Positions 62,886 to 64,000 of a DNA stretch of 64,000 nucleotides are shown piece after piece. The stretch's first letter is position 1, and every line of letters starts with the position of its first letter. This stretch comes from Hydrogenimonas urashimensis (GTDB lineage: Bacteria > Campylobacterota > Campylobacteria > Campylobacterales > Hydrogenimonadaceae), in contig NZ_AP023212.1 in NCBI RefSeq assembly GCF_016593255.1, forward strand, positions 434,001 to 498,000, written 5' to 3'. The translations under genes and the position numbers were made by a program. The notes under the pieces were generated by a model. It did no database searches. It had not been told where the DNA came from and saw nothing but the letters and a program-made list of their open reading frames with translations.

Positions 62886-64000
62886 CAGAGTGCTCCCATC
62901 ACTTCATGGGCGTTTCGTATCGTCTCGTCGATCATCGTCTCCGTCGTTTTTGTCGAAATGAATCCCGTCTCAAACTGGCTGCAGGCGAAATAGAAGCCCC
63001 TATCGAGCATGGCGCGGTGGAATTTGGCGAAGCGCTCCGTATCGCTGCATAAAGCATCGTCGAAATTCCTTACGGGTCTGTCGTTGAAGAAAAAGCCGAA
63101 CATGCTTCCGCGCACATCGACCTGCAGGGGAATGTCGTGGGCGTCCGCCGCCGCTTTCAGACCGTTGACGAGGCGGATGGCTCTTTGTTCGAGTATTTCA
63201 TATAACGCCAGGTCGGCTTTGAGCTGGCGTACCTGGGCCAGTCCGGCAGCCATCGCTACAGGGTTGCCGCTGAGAGTTCCTGCCTGATAGACCGGACCTT
63301 CCGGGCTCAGTTGCGACATGATATCAGCCCGTCCGCCAAAAGCTCCTACCGGCATGCCGCCGCCGATCACCTTGCCGAGCGTCACGAGATCGGGTTTGAC
63401 ATCCGTCAATCCCTGCGCTCCCGTCAAAGAAGCGCGAAAACCGCTCATCACTTCGTCGAAGATGAGAAGCGCGCCGTGAGCGTCACACATTTCCCGCAAT
63501 TCGTGCAGAAATGCGTCGTCGGCAGGCACGAGTCCCATGTTGCCTGCTATCGGCTCGATGACGACGCAGGCGATCCCTTCGCTCGCCTCGAAACAGGCTT
63601 GAACACTTTCGATATCGTTGTAGTCGGCCAGCAGCGTATGTTTGGCGAAATCGGCAGGAACACCCGGAGAATTCGGTGCACCGAAGGTCGCCGCACCGCT
63701 TCCGGCCTGCACCAGCAGGGAGTCGCTGTGCCCGTGGTAGCATCCTTTGAACTTGACGATATCGTCCCTCCCTGTAAAACCGCGTGCCAGACGGATGGCA
63801 CTCATCACCGCCTCGGTGCCGCTGTTGACGAAACGGATTCTGTCGATCGCCGAAAAAAGCGTCACAATCTCTTCGGCCAGTTCCGTCTCCAGAAGCGTCG
63901 GCGCACCAAAACTGAGCCCCTTGCGTGCCGTCTCGATGACCGCCGCTTCGACCGTGGGGTCGCAGTGTCCGAAAATGAGCGGTCCCCAACTCTGGACATA
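62885..64000 (-). CDS. hemL: Glutamate-1-semialdehyde 2,1-aminomutase, 5' end missing
   Basis: Makes 5-aminolevulinate from glutamate-1-semialdehyde, the first dedicated step of C5-type heme synthesis. The frame is open to the window edge, so the start lies beyond; 371 codons are seen. Motifs are [29 protein letters not shown], the PLP-aspartate stretch [12 protein letters not shown], and the PLP-lysine in [20 protein letters not shown]. The family length is about 430, so roughly 55 residues are missing. Confidence 0.95.
   Translation of the reverse strand, partial: YVQSWGPLIFGHCDPTVEAAVIETARKGLSFGAPTLLETELAEEIVTLFSAIDRIRFVNSGTEAVMSAIRLARGFTGRDDIVKFKGCYHGHSDSLLVQAGSGAATFGAPNSPGVPADFAKHTLLADYNDIESVQACFEASEGIACVVIEPIAGNMGLVPADDAFLHELREMCDAHGALLIFDEVMSGFRASLTGAQGLTDVKPDLVTLGKVIGGGMPVGAFGGRADIMSQLSPEGPVYQAGTLSGNPVAMAAGLAQVRQLKADLALYEILEQRAIRLVNGLKAAADAHDIPLQVDVRGSMFGFFFNDRPVRNFDDALCSDTERFAKFHRAMLDRGFYFACSQFETGFISTKTTETMIDETIRNAHEVMGAL

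Overview
The window reads as a chromosomal segment of a Campylobacterota (epsilonproteobacterial) organism. The evidence is the CiaD-like/cca/purU neighbourhood, the hemL-AtpZ pair, an flgF/flgG pair behind a sigma54 box, -10 boxes of TATAAT type in T-rich sequence without clear -35 boxes, and the overall protein make-up. Base composition looks higher in G+C than Campylobacter or Helicobacter, which suggests an autotrophic or vent-type member (Hydrogenimonas-like is my inference, not shown). Nothing looks like a prophage, insertion sequence or CRISPR array, and I saw no rRNA or tRNA gene.

Layout. 1-3.7 kb: the 3' end of an outer-membrane porin gene, gdhA and two small unknown genes. 3.7-18.1 kb: one uninterrupted leftward run of ten genes for storage polysaccharide and upper glycolysis (pfkA, a lone CBM48 protein, an NDP-sugar pyrophosphorylase fused to a dead mutase domain, a GH57 amylase, galT, a second glycogen synthase, a ROK glucokinase, glgA, glgB, pgi). 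pyk diverges from it, and glgP, pgm and an EI24 membrane protein follow to 24.3 kb. No glgC is present. Together these genes can make and break glycogen and run EMP glycolysis from glucose-6-P to pyruvate, which is notable because the best-known Campylobacterota lack 6-phosphofructokinase.

24.6-35.5 kb: divalent-cation transport (corA, mgtE), an OmpA-type porin-like protein, a Na/Pi symporter-like protein, a beta-CASP nuclease, an MtfA-like peptidase, the selD-mnmH selenouridine pair and a small HAD protein. 35.5-39.4 kb: a DUF1800 lipoprotein and a Tat-type DUF1501 protein, preceded by a promoter and a c-di-GMP-I (GEMM) riboswitch; this is the most interesting regulatory find in the window. 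39.4-45.9 kb: a complete moxR/DUF58/BatA-BatB-BatC-BatD type operon.

46.0-55.7 kb: a tightly packed leftward run (TPR-like protein, CiaD-like protein, cca, patatin, purU, mscS, clcA, trkA, trkH) whose second half is an osmotic/ion homeostasis block. 55.8-57.3 kb: leuD-leuB. 57.5-59.2 kb: flgG and flgF/flgG2 behind a near-perfect sigma54 promoter. 59.3-62.1 kb: rpoD and an unknown PAS-like protein with a duplicated start region. 62.1-64 kb: a membrane protein, AtpZ and a truncated hemL at the window edge.
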